Assembly (NCBI RefSeq): GCF_014195655.1
Contig: NZ_JACICD010000007.1
Coordinates: 1 to 64,000 of the forward strand
Source of the DNA: Ancylobacter tetraedralis
GTDB lineage: Bacteria; Pseudomonadota; Alphaproteobacteria; Rhizobiales; Xanthobacteraceae
Length of the DNA: 64,000 bases
Direction of reading: 5' to 3'
Part shown: in pieces, positions 45,324 to 56,835 of the stretch
How positions within the stretch are numbered: the first letter of the stretch is position 1
Layout: each line of letters starts with the position of its first letter
The notes under the pieces: generated by a model
The model's database searches: none
What the model saw: the letters and a program-made list of their open reading frames with translations, nothing else
Told to the model about the DNA's origin: nothing
Program-made: the position numbers and the translations under genes

Positions 45324-45740
45324 ATGTCGGTAGAGATCGACCAGGAATATCGCCCCCGCGAGGACGAGCCTTTCATGAATGAGCGGCAGCGGGAATATTT
45401 CCGCCAGAAGCTGCTGCATTGGAAGGACGACATCCTGCGCGAGGCTCGCGAGACGCTTCAGCACCTGCAGGACGAAAACCAGAACCACCCGGATATCGCC
45501 GATCGCGCATCGTCTGAAACCGATCGCGCCATCGAATTGCGGGCCCGCGACCGGCAGCGCAAGCTGATCGCCAAGATCGATTCCGCGCTCGAGCGCATCG
45601 ACGATGGCAGCTACGGCTATTGCGAGGAGACGGGCGAGCCGATCACGCTCAAGCGGCTGGAAGCCCGCCCGATCGCCACGCTCTCGATCGAGGCGCAGGA
45701 GCGGCACGAGCGGCGCGAGCGGGTCTACCGCGACGATTGA
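45324..45740 (+). CDS. dksA: RNA polymerase-binding protein DksA (zinc-finger-less type)
   Basis: 138 residues. The coiled-coil (about 20-95) carries the tip sequence DRASSETDRAIELRARDRQR, which enters the RNA polymerase secondary channel and works with ppGpp. The C-terminal finger keeps one cysteine (Cys100 in GYCEETGEPI). The other three zinc positions are Thr103, Ser121 and Ala124, so it should not bind zinc, as reported for many alphaproteobacterial DksA proteins. The SIEAQERHERRERVYRD end is typical. It has its own promoter and terminator. Confidence 0.93.
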   Translation: MSVEIDQEYRPREDEPFMNERQREYFRQKLLHWKDDILREARETLQHLQDENQNHPDIADRASSETDRAIELRARDRQRKLIAKIDSALERIDDGSYGYCEETGEPITLKRLEARPIATLSIEAQERHERRERVYRDD

Positions 45741-46279
45741 TATCGTCCGGCCGGCACGCGTTCGCGGATGTATCGACGATGTATCGACATGGCGGCCCGC
45801 TCCAGCGGGTCGCCATTTTCTTTGCGCGACGCCGCAGGCGGGACGGGGGAGCCTTGGCGCGGAACGTCGGTCCGTGTGGCAGGCCCCATCTTTTCCAGGC
45901 CCTATCTTGGCCAGGCCCCATGCTGTGCAGAGTGCCGCCGGCCGGCCGGGCAGGTGTGACGGGCCCGCGCGGCCCCGCCATCGGGTGCGGTCGGTCGGCC
46001 GGCTAGTCACCGGGGCGCGTTGGCTTCATGGCGCGCGGGACGTGGCACAGCCGTGGCCGGGAAGCCCGATGGAAATCGTCAGGCGGGTGTGGCGGGCCGG
46101 TCGGGCCGGGATCTAGTCCCGCATCCCGGCGTAGCGACGCGACTCGCACGCGGGGCGGCTCGGGCCGAGTGGCCCGCGTCGAGTGGGCCGCCGTTGGCGC
46201 AAGCCAGCGTCGCGCGATAGAGCGCGGCCGGCGGGAGCGGCGGATCGCTCCGTCCCGAACAGTTGAGAGCGCCGAGGCC
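45741..46279. other. Intergenic region, 539 bases, no gene seen
   Basis: Very GC-rich sequence between dksA and the convergent FliO-like gene. Open frames on both strands are low complexity without motifs or starts. It holds an exact 11-bp tandem duplication (GATGTATCGAC at 45767-45777 and 45778-45788) and the dksA terminator. Confidence 0.5.
45789..45822 (+). terminator. Terminator of dksA
   Basis: ATGGCGGCCCGCT pairs with AGCGGGTCGCCAT (one G-T wobble) and is followed by TTTCTTT. It lies about 50 bases after the dksA stop. Confidence 0.8.
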
Positions 46280-47293
46280 TCAGGTGCCGCGACGGGCGCG
46301 GCCGAGGAGACTGGCCATCTCGGCTTCGAACGAATCGTCGATCGGGCCGGCCGGGCGGTCGATCGCCGAGGGGGACAGCACCTCGGGCGTGCGGCTTTCC
46401 GGCAGGCCGGCGGCCGCCGGCGGCAGCACTTCCGGGATCGGCGCGCCATCGCCCTCCGGCCCGGCCGTGATTGGCGGGATTTCCGGCGCGACCCGCGCCT
46501 GCGTCACGGGCGCGGCCGCGGCTCCGGCCGCGGCCAGTCCACGGAGCGGGTTGGGCAGGTTGGTCGGACGGCGCAGCGCCTCTTCCAGTTGCTCGGCCAT
46601 GCCGCCAGACTGGGGATCAACCTTGATGGCGACGCGCACCACCTGATCGGCTGGCGGGGGCGGAGGAGCCTCCAGGGCCGGTTCGCCACGCGTGGCCGGT
46701 TCCGGTCGCGCCTGAGGGGTCGCGCGCTGGCGCACGATATCCGGCCCCGAGGGGGCGCGCGGGGCGGCCGGTGTCGCCGAGGCGGGGACGAGCGGCATGG
46801 GCATCACGTCGAGCGGCCGGGCGGCTGGCTCGGCAGAGCCAGCCCGTGGCGGAGCGGGGCGGACGGGCGCGGGCCGCGCAAATTCGGGCGTAGGATCGAC
46901 AGGGGTGACCGCCGGGATCGGGGCAGGCGGCTGGGCAACCGGCTGGGCAGGCGGCTGGGCATGAGCCGGGGCGGCTGGATGGCCCGCATCATGGATCCGT
47001 GCCGCTGCATGGGTGCGGGCGGTGGGAATGCCGCTTTCCACCAGAAAATCGCTGCCGCCACCCAGAATGACGAGGTGCTGGATGTCGTCGCGCTGGATCA
47101 ACACCAGACGGCGGGTCTCATCGATGGGAACCTGGTCGACAATGGCCAGGCGATGACCCACCGCCAGCGTGTGGGCCTGCCGCCGCTTGCGCCGGCCGAG
47201 CAGCACCACGAGCAGGATCAGCAGCAGCACGCCGCCGGCCACCAGCAGCAGCCCGCTATTGCTGTTCGCCGTCATCAGGGAGTCCAACATCAA
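46280..47293 (-). CDS. FliO-like membrane protein with long Pro/Ala-rich tail
   Basis: 337 residues. Residues about 14-34 form one transmembrane helix (LLLVAGGVLLLILLVVLLG). A FliO-type cytoplasmic domain follows (HRLAIVDQVPIDETRRLVLI, then IQHLVILGGGSDFLVESGIP). From about residue 95 the chain is Pro/Ala-rich and disordered. FliO supports assembly of the FliPQR flagellar export gate. Here it is far from any flagellar gene and next to cckA and dksA, so a role outside flagella is possible. It is divergent from cckA. Confidence 0.75.
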   Translation of the reverse strand: MMLDSLMTANSNSGLLLVAGGVLLLILLVVLLGRRKRRQAHTLAVGHRLAIVDQVPIDETRRLVLIQRDDIQHLVILGGGSDFLVESGIPTARTHAAARIHDAGHPAAPAHAQPPAQPVAQPPAPIPAVTPVDPTPEFARPAPVRPAPPRAGSAEPAARPLDVMPMPLVPASATPAAPRAPSGPDIVRQRATPQARPEPATRGEPALEAPPPPPADQVVRVAIKVDPQSGGMAEQLEEALRRPTNLPNPLRGLAAAGAAAAPVTQARVAPEIPPITAGPEGDGAPIPEVLPPAAAGLPESRTPEVLSPSAIDRPAGPIDDSFEAEMASLLGRARRGT

Positions 47294-47754
47294 CGCGCTC
47301 TCCTGCCCGAGCCCTCTCCGTCCGGACAGATCCTGCCGAACGACGCAAAAGCGCTCTCAAACCCTACGCCCGACACATCTTCCTGGAACGCCATAGGCCT
47401 GCGGAGGACTTGCTTGCCCGATCCGCTGGCGCTCCACGCGGCGGAGGCGCCTGCGCGCATTCCCCACCAAACTCCTTTGTCTCCCGGATGGTCGCGCACG
47501 GCAAGTGCGCACGGCAATCGCGCCGGCGATGGGCATCGGGCTCGGGGCGTCCATGTTGAGGCGCGCGGGGTTCGGGCGCGCCGGGATTGCGTGGATGCAC
47601 GGGCGCGGCGGTCGGGTGCGCGATCCTTCCGCCGTTCCCGCATTTCCGGGCATGCCGGCCGAATCGCCCCTTGCCCCGCTGTTCCGCCTCGGGCACCAAG
47701 AAGGGTAGTTGAATCGTTCCGCGCAGGCGGCGTTGCCGGGCGAAGCCGGCCGGC
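47294..47754. other. Intergenic region, 461 bases, between divergent FliO-like gene and cckA
   Basis: Short frames on both strands are Arg/Pro/Gly-rich without motifs and look like shadows. The region should contain the promoters of both flanking genes. No clear CtrA pair (TTAA-N7-TTAA), sigma-70 match or terminator was recognised by eye. Confidence 0.45.
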
Positions 47755-50274
47755 ATGGATATGGCGCACAGCGGACCCGACGATCCCACGATCAACCGGC
47801 TGGAAATCGGCGGCAGCATAAGGCTGGTGCTGGTGGTCGCGCTGGCGCTGGTCGGGGCGGTCGCCTCGCTGCTGGTGCTCGGGCGCGGCAAGGCGGACCC
47901 CTGGATCATCGGCCTTCTCACCGGGTTCGCGGTGATCGGCGTGTTCGCGCTGTTCGCCTATGCCACCGGCCTGCTGCGCTTTGGCGCGCCGGATTCGCGG
48001 GACGAACTGGCCCGACGCATCGTCGACAGCGCCGGCGAGGGTATGAGCCTTGTCGACCCGCTGGGGCGCGTGCTCTATGCCAATCCGCGCTATTGCGAGA
48101 TCACCGGCGCCGCCGAGGCGCAGGAGGCGCGGCCGGTCGAGCGGCTGTTCACCAGCGATCCCGATGCCTCCGAGGCGGTCTATCGGCTGTCGCAGGGCAT
48201 TCGCGAGGGCAAGGCGCTCTCCGAGGAGGTGCGCATCGCCGTGCCCGGCCAGCCGGTGCGCTGGCTCCGGCTCTCCGCCCGCCCCGCCGTGGCGGACCCG
48301 CGCGGGGGCAAGGCCACGGTGTGGACGATGAGCGACCTGACGCGCGAGCGCGAGCGGCAGGAGACGGCCTTCCTGGAATTGCAGCACGCCATCGATTATC
48401 TCGATCATGCGCCGGCCGGCTTCTTCTCCGCCGCCGGCGGGGCGATCCACTATATCAACGCCACGCTGGTCGACTGGCTGGGCTACGATCTCGCCGAATT
48501 CGGTCCCGGCGGGCTCACCGTTGCCGATCTCGTACCGGGGCCGGCGGCCGCGCTCCTGACCAACATCGCGCCGGCGCCCGGCGGGGTGCGTACCGAGGTG
48601 CTCGATCTCGACCTCAAGCGCCGCAACGGCCAGACGCTGCCGGCGCGCATCTGGCACCGCGTCGCCTTCGCCTCCGACGGCACGCCGGGCGCGTCGCGCA
48701 CGCTGGTGGTGAGCCGCACCCGCGAGGACAATGCGGCCGACCCGGCGCGCGCCGCCGAGGTGCGCTTCGCGCGCTTCTTCCACAATTCGCCCATCGCCAT
48801 CGCCACGGTGGACGGCGAGGGGCGCATCGTGCGCGCCAATGCCGAATTCGCGCGCCATTTCGGCGGGCGCGAGGGCGAGCGGCGGCGCATTTCCGACGTG
48901 GTGACGGGCGCCTCGCGCGTCGCGCTGGAAGCGGCTGTCGCCAGCGCCGTCACCGGTCTTGCTCCGGAGGCGCCGGTGGACACGACGGACGGGCGCGAGG
49001 GCGGCCGTTCGGTGCGCTTCTATCTTTCGCCGGTGCAGGACGGCGAATCCGGCAGCGAGGCGGCGATCGTCTACGCCATCGACACGACCGAACAGCGGGC
49101 GCTGGAAGCGCAGTTCGCGCAGTCGCAGAAGATGCAGGCGGTCGGCCAGCTGGCGGGCGGCGTGGCGCATGACTTCAACAACGTGCTCACGGCCATTATC
49201 GGCTATTCCGACCTGCTGCTGGCCAATTCGCGACCCACCGATCCGTCCTTCCAGGACGTGATGCAGATCAAGCAGAACGCCAACCGCGCCGCAGGGCTGG
49301 TGCGCCAGCTGCTCGCCTTCTCGCGCCGGCAGACGCTGCGCCCGCAGGTGCTCAGCCTCGGCGAGGTGATGAGCGACCTCTCCATGCTGCTGCGCCGGCT
49401 GCTGGGCGAGACGATCAAGCTGGAGGTGAAGGAAGGGCGCGACCTCTGGCCGGTCAAGGCGGACCTCAACCAGTTCGAGCAGGTCATCATCAACCTCGCG
49501 GTCAATGCGCGCGACGCCATGCCGGAGGGCGGGGCGCTCACCATCCGCACTGCGAACGTGCCGGCCGTGGATGCCGCCCGCTACGCCGAGGCCGGGCTGC
49601 CGCCCGCCGACCATGTGCTGGTGGAAGTGGCCGATAACGGCACCGGCATTCCCCCCGCCATCATCGACAAGATCTTCGAGCCGTTCTTCTCGACCAAGGA
49701 AGTCGGCAAGGGCACCGGGCTCGGCCTCTCCACGGTCTATGGCATCGTCAAGCAGACCGGCGGCACGCTGCAGGTGGAGAGCGAGGTCGGCCGCGGCTCA
49801 GTGTTTCGCGTGTTCCTGCCGCGCCACGTGCCCGATATCCTCGAACTCGCGCCGAAAGTGGTCGAGCCGGAGCCGCAGCCCAAGACCGCGGACCTCACCG
49901 GGCGCGGCACGCTGCTGCTGGTGGAGGACGAGGATGCGGTGCGGGCCTTCGCGGCGCGCGCGCTCGCCTCGCGCGGCTATCAGGTGCTGGAGGCGGCCTC
50001 CGGCGTGGAGGCGCTGGAGGTTCTGGCCAAGCATGGCGGGGCGGTCGATCTCGTCCTGTCCGATGTGGTGATGCCGGAAATGGACGGGCCGACGCTGCTG
50101 CGGGAATTGAGCCGCACCCGACCCGACATCAAGGTGATATTCATGTCGGGCTATGCCGAGGAGGCCTTCGCGAAGAATCTGCCCGAGGGTGCCGATTTCG
50201 GCTTCCTGCCGAAGCCGTTCACGCTCAAGCAGCTGATCGAGGCCGTTAAGAAAAGCATGGGCCGGAGCGAGTAG
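47755..50274 (+). CDS. cckA: Cell-cycle hybrid histidine kinase CckA
   Basis: 839 residues. Two transmembrane helices (about 22-43 and 50-70) are followed by PAS domains (about 85-205, 210-320 and 335-455). The HisKA domain has phospho-accepting His472 in [20 protein letters not shown], and the HATPase has [19 protein letters not shown] and [13 protein letters not shown]. The receiver domain has phospho-acceptor Asp770 in [13 protein letters not shown]. Architecture and the HDFNN motif identify CckA, which through ChpT phosphorylates CtrA and CpdR to time division and polarity. ChpT and CtrA are not in the window. ATG 47755 or 47761 is the start. Confidence 0.93.
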   Translation: MDMAHSGPDDPTINRLEIGGSIRLVLVVALALVGAVASLLVLGRGKADPWIIGLLTGFAVIGVFALFAYATGLLRFGAPDSRDELARRIVDSAGEGMSLVDPLGRVLYANPRYCEITGAAEAQEARPVERLFTSDPDASEAVYRLSQGIREGKALSEEVRIAVPGQPVRWLRLSARPAVADPRGGKATVWTMSDLTRERERQETAFLELQHAIDYLDHAPAGFFSAAGGAIHYINATLVDWLGYDLAEFGPGGLTVADLVPGPAAALLTNIAPAPGGVRTEVLDLDLKRRNGQTLPARIWHRVAFASDGTPGASRTLVVSRTREDNAADPARAAEVRFARFFHNSPIAIATVDGEGRIVRANAEFARHFGGREGERRRISDVVTGASRVALEAAVASAVTGLAPEAPVDTTDGREGGRSVRFYLSPVQDGESGSEAAIVYAIDTTEQRALEAQFAQSQKMQAVGQLAGGVAHDFNNVLTAIIGYSDLLLANSRPTDPSFQDVMQIKQNANRAAGLVRQLLAFSRRQTLRPQVLSLGEVMSDLSMLLRRLLGETIKLEVKEGRDLWPVKADLNQFEQVIINLAVNARDAMPEGGALTIRTANVPAVDAARYAEAGLPPADHVLVEVADNGTGIPPAIIDKIFEPFFSTKEVGKGTGLGLSTVYGIVKQTGGTLQVESEVGRGSVFRVFLPRHVPDILELAPKVVEPEPQPKTADLTGRGTLLLVEDEDAVRAFAARALASRGYQVLEAASGVEALEVLAKHGGAVDLVLSDVVMPEMDGPTLLRELSRTRPDIKVIFMSGYAEEAFAKNLPEGADFGFLPKPFTLKQLIEAVKKSMGRSE

Positions 50275-50306
50275 GCTCGGGCCCTCATCGAGGTTTGGAG
50301 AGACTC

Positions 50307-51950
50307 ATGGGCGCAGCGATCGAGGACGTCTTCAAGGCTCTGGCCGACGACCGCGCGGCACGCGGCGGGCAAAAGGTGGCGGATCTGTTCGCCGCTGACC
50401 CGGGCCGTTTCGCGGCTTTTTCCGCCGCCTTCGAAGACATGCTGCTGGATTTCTCGAAGTGTTCGCTCGATGCCAGCACGCTCGGGCTGCTGCTGGACCT
50501 CGCCCGCACTGCCGGCGTCGAGGAAAAGCGCGCGGCGATGTTCGCGGGCGAGCATATCAACCTCACCGAGGACCGGGCGGTGCTGCACACGGCGCTGCGC
50601 GACCGTAGCGACACGCCCTTCACGATCGACGGGCAGGACGTGCGCGCCGACGTGAAGAAGGTTCTGGCCGACATGGCCGTGTTCACCGACGGCATCCGCT
50701 CGGGCGCGCTGAAGGGCTGGACCGGCAAGCCGATCACCGACGTGGTGAATATCGGCATTGGCGGCTCGGATCTCGGCCCCGTCATGGCCACGATCGCGCT
50801 CTCGCCCTATCATGACGGGCCGTGCGCGCATTATGTCTCCAATGTCGACGGCGCCCATCTGTTCGATACGGTGAAGCCGCTCGATCCGGCCTCGACGCTG
50901 TTCATCGTGGCGTCCAAGACCTTCACCACGCAGGAGACGATGGCCAATGCCGCCAGCGCCCGGCAGTGGATCGTCGAGGCGCTCGGTGAGGCGGCGGTGT
51001 CCAACCACTTCGCGGCGGTGTCGACCGCGCTCGACAAGGTGGCGGCCTTCGGCATCGCGCCGGACCGGGTGTTCGGCTTCTGGGACTGGGTCGGCGGGCG
51101 CTATTCGGTGTGGTCGGCCATCGGCCTGCCGGTCATGATCGCGGTGGGATCGGTGAATTTCGGCCGCTTCCTCGATGGCGGCCATGCGCTGGACGTGCAT
51201 TTCCGCACCGCGCCGCTGGAAACGAACCTCCCCGTCCTGCTGGCCCTTGTCGGCATCTGGCACCGCGACGTGTGCGGCTACGCCACGCGGGCGGTGATTC
51301 CCTACGACCAGCATCTCGCCCGCCTGCCGGCCTATCTCCAGCAGCTCGACATGGAGAGCAACGGCAAGCATGTGACACTGGACGGCGAGCGGGTGGCGCA
51401 CGATACCGGCCCGGTCGTGTGGGGCGAGCCGGGCACCAACGGCCAGCATGCCTTCTTCCAGCTGATCCATCAGGGCACCAGCCCGATCCCGGTGGAATTC
51501 CTCATCGCCGCGCGGGGCCATGGCGAGGATGAATGGCCAGGGCTGAAGCGCCAGCACGCGATGCTGATCGCCAACTGCCTCGCGCAGTCCGAGGCGCTGA
51601 TGCGCGGGCGCACGCTGGAGGAGGCGACGGCGCAGCTGCTAGCCTCCGGCCACAGCGAGGACGCGGCGGCAAAGATCGCGCCGCATCGCGTGTTCACCGG
51701 CAGCCGGCCCTCCGTCACCATCGCCTATGACAAGCTCGATCCCTACACGCTCGGCCGGCTGATTGCGCTCTATGAGCACCGCGTCTTCGTCGAAGGCGCG
51801 ATCTGGAACATCAACAGCTTCGACCAGTGGGGCGTCGAACTCGGCAAGGAGCTGGCCAATACGCTGCTGCCGGCGGTGGAGAGCGGGCAGGCGCCAGCCT
51901 CCCTCTCGGCCTCGGCCGCCGGGCTCCTGCATCATCTCGTCGGCCAATAG
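50307..51950 (+). CDS. pgi: Glucose-6-phosphate isomerase
   Basis: Interconverts glucose-6-phosphate and fructose-6-phosphate (547 aa, the long bacterial/eukaryotic form). The signatures are [35 protein letters not shown], the [20 protein letters not shown] active-site region, [11 protein letters not shown] (Glu) and [16 protein letters not shown] (catalytic Lys end). GGAGA at 50297 fixes ATG 50307. It is followed by pgm, so the two control glucose-phosphate entry to glycolysis and to polysaccharide or glycogen precursors. Confidence 0.96.
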   Translation: MGAAIEDVFKALADDRAARGGQKVADLFAADPGRFAAFSAAFEDMLLDFSKCSLDASTLGLLLDLARTAGVEEKRAAMFAGEHINLTEDRAVLHTALRDRSDTPFTIDGQDVRADVKKVLADMAVFTDGIRSGALKGWTGKPITDVVNIGIGGSDLGPVMATIALSPYHDGPCAHYVSNVDGAHLFDTVKPLDPASTLFIVASKTFTTQETMANAASARQWIVEALGEAAVSNHFAAVSTALDKVAAFGIAPDRVFGFWDWVGGRYSVWSAIGLPVMIAVGSVNFGRFLDGGHALDVHFRTAPLETNLPVLLALVGIWHRDVCGYATRAVIPYDQHLARLPAYLQQLDMESNGKHVTLDGERVAHDTGPVVWGEPGTNGQHAFFQLIHQGTSPIPVEFLIAARGHGEDEWPGLKRQHAMLIANCLAQSEALMRGRTLEEATAQLLASGHSEDAAAKIAPHRVFTGSRPSVTIAYDKLDPYTLGRLIALYEHRVFVEGAIWNINSFDQWGVELGKELANTLLPAVESGQAPASLSASAAGLLHHLVGQ

Positions 51951-53702
<1,752 letters not shown>

Positions 53703-53867
53703 TCGGCCGAATCGGGTGCTGGGAGTGCGGGTGTTGAAAAAGCGGGGCGGTGCTCCGCGCACCGGCAACGGGGGCGAGAGCTGCCCGCCTTCAGGCCGAG
53801 CCAAGAGGTCTTGCCGGCTGCGGTGGCGAGCATGAAGCCGAATACGGCCGAACGAACGCCTCGTAGG

Positions 53868-53932
53868 AAAAAAAGCGCCGCCTCCGGCCGGAGGTCGCGA
53901 TGCTATCGCTCGGCGGTCCGTGGAGGCGCTGA
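53868..53932 (-). terminator. Probable terminator of the MarR/LdtR gene
   Basis: On the minus strand the stem CCTCC-GGCC-GGAGG (53881-53894), extended by GCGCC pairing, is followed by TTTTTTT (53868-53874). It lies about 85 bases past the ldtR stop. The wider arms AGCGCC...GGCGCT also pair, giving a branched structure. Confidence 0.65.
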
Positions 53933-53976
53933 GCACCTTTCGTACCGCCCGGCACGCGGGCGGTACGTTCCGTCAA

Positions 53977-54534
53977 CTAGCCGTTTTCGCCGTAGCGCAG
54001 CATGCCGGTCCAGAGGATTTCGAGCCGGCGCAACACGCTATAGGTCACCGACATGTCCTGCGCGTCGGGTTCGTCACGCGAGCCGGTGCGCGTGCCCTGC
54101 TCATGCACCGAGCGGATGGCGTCGCACAGTTGCACGGCCTTGGGCGTCAACCGCAGGCGGGCGGAGCGCCGATCGCGCAGCGACGGCGAGCGGTGCACAT
54201 AGTCCGCCTCCACGAGCTGCTTGAGATTGTACGAGGCATTCGAGCCGAGATAGTGCCCGCGCTCCAGCAGGTCGCGCACGGAGAGTTCGTCGCTGCCGAT
54301 GGTGAACAGCAACATCACCTGCGACGGGCTGATGTCGTCGATTCCGAAACGAGCCAGGTCGATTCGCAGCAGATCGAGAAAGCGACGATGCGCACGCTCG
54401 ATCAGCCGGGCGATCTCCAGATGAGTAATGACCTGTTCAGCGTTAGCCTCGTTCGTTGATGGAGCGAGGGATGGTAACTGCAGTCCTTCGCCGTTTTCGG
54501 CGCCGTCAATTTCAGTCGCCGGCTTGCTTGCCAT
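53977..54534 (-). CDS. ldtR: MarR-family winged-helix regulator, LdtR type
   Basis: 185 residues. An N-terminal arm of about 38 is followed by a winged helix-turn-helix: LARFGIDDISPSQVMLLFTI, ELSVRDLLERGHYLGSNASY, and the wing VHRSPSLRDRRSARLRLT. The strongly conserved ERAHRRFLDLLRIDLARFG and GHYLGSNASYNLKQLVEADY are characteristic of LdtR from Liberibacter and its Rhizobiales homologues, which control an L,D-transpeptidase, osmotic tolerance and motility genes. The L,D-transpeptidase target is not in this window. The next gene upstream on the strand is 370 bases away. Confidence 0.8.
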   Translation of the reverse strand: MASKPATEIDGAENGEGLQLPSLAPSTNEANAEQVITHLEIARLIERAHRRFLDLLRIDLARFGIDDISPSQVMLLFTIGSDELSVRDLLERGHYLGSNASYNLKQLVEADYVHRSPSLRDRRSARLRLTPKAVQLCDAIRSVHEQGTRTGSRDEPDAQDMSVTYSVLRRLEILWTGMLRYGENG

Positions 54535-54903
54535 GCGCAGATGCCCCTAATCCCCAAACAAACGCGCGAGCCCGGCCGCGAACGTCCAGACTCGATTCAT
54601 AGTTTATTATGCTACACATGCCGCCAGAAGAAGGCGATTTTCGTTCAGCTCTAAAGTTTTGGCGAATAAAACGGAAATAGACCGTTTCCGGATACCTTTG
54701 CAATGCTGGTGCCCGGCGCGTGCGGCCTGGCCTTGACTTCGGCACCGATATCCTCCCGCAACTGGCAGGGTGACCCTCACACGGCAGCGTTGAGCCAGGC
54801 GAACGACGGGTTGTCGGCGATGCCTGCGATCTGTTGCAACAACCCTGTTTCACGCATCGCGATGGTCGGCGCCCCCTCTGTTCATGCGGGTTCGCTGCCG
54901 CCG
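54535..54903 (-). other. Intergenic region, 369 bases, ldtR promoter zone with one inverted repeat
   Basis: No gene is seen. The segment 54596-54700 is the most AT-rich in the area and should hold the ldtR promoter (minus strand, AATAAACTATGAAT-like). A clean inverted repeat CGGAAA-N7-TTTCCG lies at 54672-54690 and could be an operator, perhaps for LdtR itself. The right part (54700-54903) is GC-rich with short frames only. Confidence 0.5.
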
Positions 54904-55860
54904 TCACGGGTGCCGATGGTGCAGGATGCGACCGATGAAGTTGAGCAGAACCTGCGCGGCGAGGATCGCGGTGGTGCCGGCAGGGTCGTATTCGCGCGCC
55001 ACTTCTACCAGGTCGATGCCCGCCACGGTGCCGCGGCGGGCCAGCCCGTCGAGCAGTTCCAGCACCTCGTAATAGGTGAAGCCGCCATGGCTCGGCGTGC
55101 CGGTGCCGGGGGCGATGGAGGGATCGAAGCCGTCAATGTCGAGCGTCACGTAGTAACGCTTGCCCTCGGGGATGCGCGCCAGCACCGCCTCGGTGCCCAG
55201 CTTGCGGATCTGGCGCACGCTCAGAATGTCCGAGCCCATGGCGCGCGCCGCCTCATAGCCCTCCCGCGCGGTGGAGGAGACGTTGCGGATTCCCAGTTGC
55301 GTGAGGCCGGTGACATAGGGCTTCTCGGCGGCGCGGCGCAGCGGGTTGCCATGGCCGCGGGTGACGCCGTGCCGCTCGTCGACGAAGTCGAGATGCGCGT
55401 CGAACTGCACGATGTGGATCGGCTCCTGTTCCGAGAAAGCCTCGATGCAGGGGATGTTGATCGAATGATCGCCGCCCAGCACCACCGGGAGGGCGCCGGC
55501 CGCCAGGATCTTGCGCACGGCATATTCGATATTGGCGTGGCTGGTGAGCGTGTCCGTGTGGACCATGTCGGCATCGCCGATATCGACGATGCGCGTCGAT
55601 CCGGCGGGAAGGTACGTGATGTCGTCCTCATGGTCATAGGCGCCGGAATGGCCGAACGAAAACAGTGTCGAAGCCTCGCGAATGGCGCGCGGACCCGAGC
55701 GCGCGCCCGAGCGCCACTGCGTGCCGAGGTCGAACGGCGCGCCCAGCACCGCGACATCGGCATCGATGGCGTTCCAGTCGAGTTGCAGCGGGTATTTGCC
55801 GAAAGTGCAGATGCCGACGAAGGGCAGATCAAGCCGGCCCGCTTCATAACCGTGCGACAT
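54904..55860 (-). CDS. Arginase/agmatinase-family ureohydrolase B
   Basis: 318 residues with the complete binuclear metal set: VVLGGDHSINIP, VQFDAHLDF, and YVTLDIDGFDPSIAPGTGTP. The family hydrolyses guanidino groups to urea plus an amine. The specificity loop reads GHGNPLRRAAEK where agmatinases usually have a (S/T)HGTPFRR-type stretch, so the substrate may not be agmatine. Its ATG overlaps the stop of the paired ureohydrolase A (TGATG). It is the last gene of a five-gene operon with a creatininase homologue and two SDR oxidoreductases. Confidence 0.87.
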   Translation of the reverse strand: MSHGYEAGRLDLPFVGICTFGKYPLQLDWNAIDADVAVLGAPFDLGTQWRSGARSGPRAIREASTLFSFGHSGAYDHEDDITYLPAGSTRIVDIGDADMVHTDTLTSHANIEYAVRKILAAGALPVVLGGDHSINIPCIEAFSEQEPIHIVQFDAHLDFVDERHGVTRGHGNPLRRAAEKPYVTGLTQLGIRNVSSTAREGYEAARAMGSDILSVRQIRKLGTEAVLARIPEGKRYYVTLDIDGFDPSIAPGTGTPSHGGFTYYEVLELLDGLARRGTVAGIDLVEVAREYDPAGTTAILAAQVLLNFIGRILHHRHP

Positions 55861-56816
55861 CAGCGCGCTCCCTTCCGCTCGACGACGCCGGCGAGCACGC
55901 AGAGCAGTTCAAACAGGATGGTGGCGCCCGTCAGCGCGGTGAGGCCGGAGGGATCGAAGGGCGGAGCGACTTCGACAAGGTCGGCGCCGATGATGTCCAG
56001 CCCGTCGAGCAGGCGCACCATGGCCTGCGCCTCGCGCGTGGAGAAGCCGCCGATTTCCGGCGTGCCGGTGCCGGGCGCCTGCGAGGGGTCGATGCCGTCA
56101 ATGTCGAAGGTGACATAGGTGGGCGCGTCGCCGACGATGGCCCGTGCTTCCGCCATCACGTCCTCGACGCCGCGCGCGACCAGTTCCTCGATGAAGATGA
56201 TGCGCACCCCGACATCGCGGGCATAGTCGTAATTGCCGGCATCCGAGATCGCGCCGCGCAGGCCGATCTGCACGAAGCGCTTGGGGTCGACCAGCCCTTC
56301 CTCGATGGCGCGGCGGAACGGCGTGCCATGGGTGTAGCGACTTCCGTTGAAGAAACTATCGTAAGTGTCTGAATGCGCATCGAACTGGATGAGGCCGACG
56401 GGGCCGTCTTCCGCCAGCCCGCGCAGGATCGGCAGGCTGATGAGATGGTCGCCGCCCGCCGTCAGCGGCCGCGCCCCGGCCGCGCGCACGCTCGCATAAT
56501 GGGCGCTGATGAGGTCGAGCGAGCGCATCAGGTCGAACGGGTCGATGATGACATCGCCGCAATCGGCCACCCGCGCGCGGTCATAGGGCGACAGGCCGGT
56601 GACGTGATGCACGCGGCGCATCAGGCTCGACTGGTTGCGCAGCTCGCGCGGTCCGTGGCGGGTGCCGGCCCGGTTGGTGGTGCCGAGATCGAAGGGCACG
56701 CCGAGTATGGCGATGTCGACCTCCGATGGCTCGGCGACCGGCAGCCGCATGAAGGTCGGAAGGCCCGCAAAGCGCGGGACGGTGCCGGAATCGAGCGGCT
56801 CGAACTTGCCTGTCAT
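55860..56816 (-). CDS. Arginase/agmatinase-family ureohydrolase A
   Basis: 318 residues. The metal motifs are LTAGGDHLISLP, IQFDAHSDTYDSFF and YVTFDIDGIDPSQAPGTGTP, all intact. The loop THGTPFRRAIEEG matches ordinary agmatinase/guanidinobutyrase enzymes. It differs clearly from the coupled ureohydrolase B in sequence despite the same length. Two non-identical ureohydrolases in tandem suggest either a two-step use of different guanidino substrates or a hetero-oligomer. It follows the creatininase-family gene by 19 bases. Confidence 0.87.
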   Translation of the reverse strand: MTGKFEPLDSGTVPRFAGLPTFMRLPVAEPSEVDIAILGVPFDLGTTNRAGTRHGPRELRNQSSLMRRVHHVTGLSPYDRARVADCGDVIIDPFDLMRSLDLISAHYASVRAAGARPLTAGGDHLISLPILRGLAEDGPVGLIQFDAHSDTYDSFFNGSRYTHGTPFRRAIEEGLVDPKRFVQIGLRGAISDAGNYDYARDVGVRIIFIEELVARGVEDVMAEARAIVGDAPTYVTFDIDGIDPSQAPGTGTPEIGGFSTREAQAMVRLLDGLDIIGADLVEVAPPFDPSGLTALTGATILFELLCVLAGVVERKGAR

Positions 56817-56835
56817 GGGATACCTCGCGAGCCTC

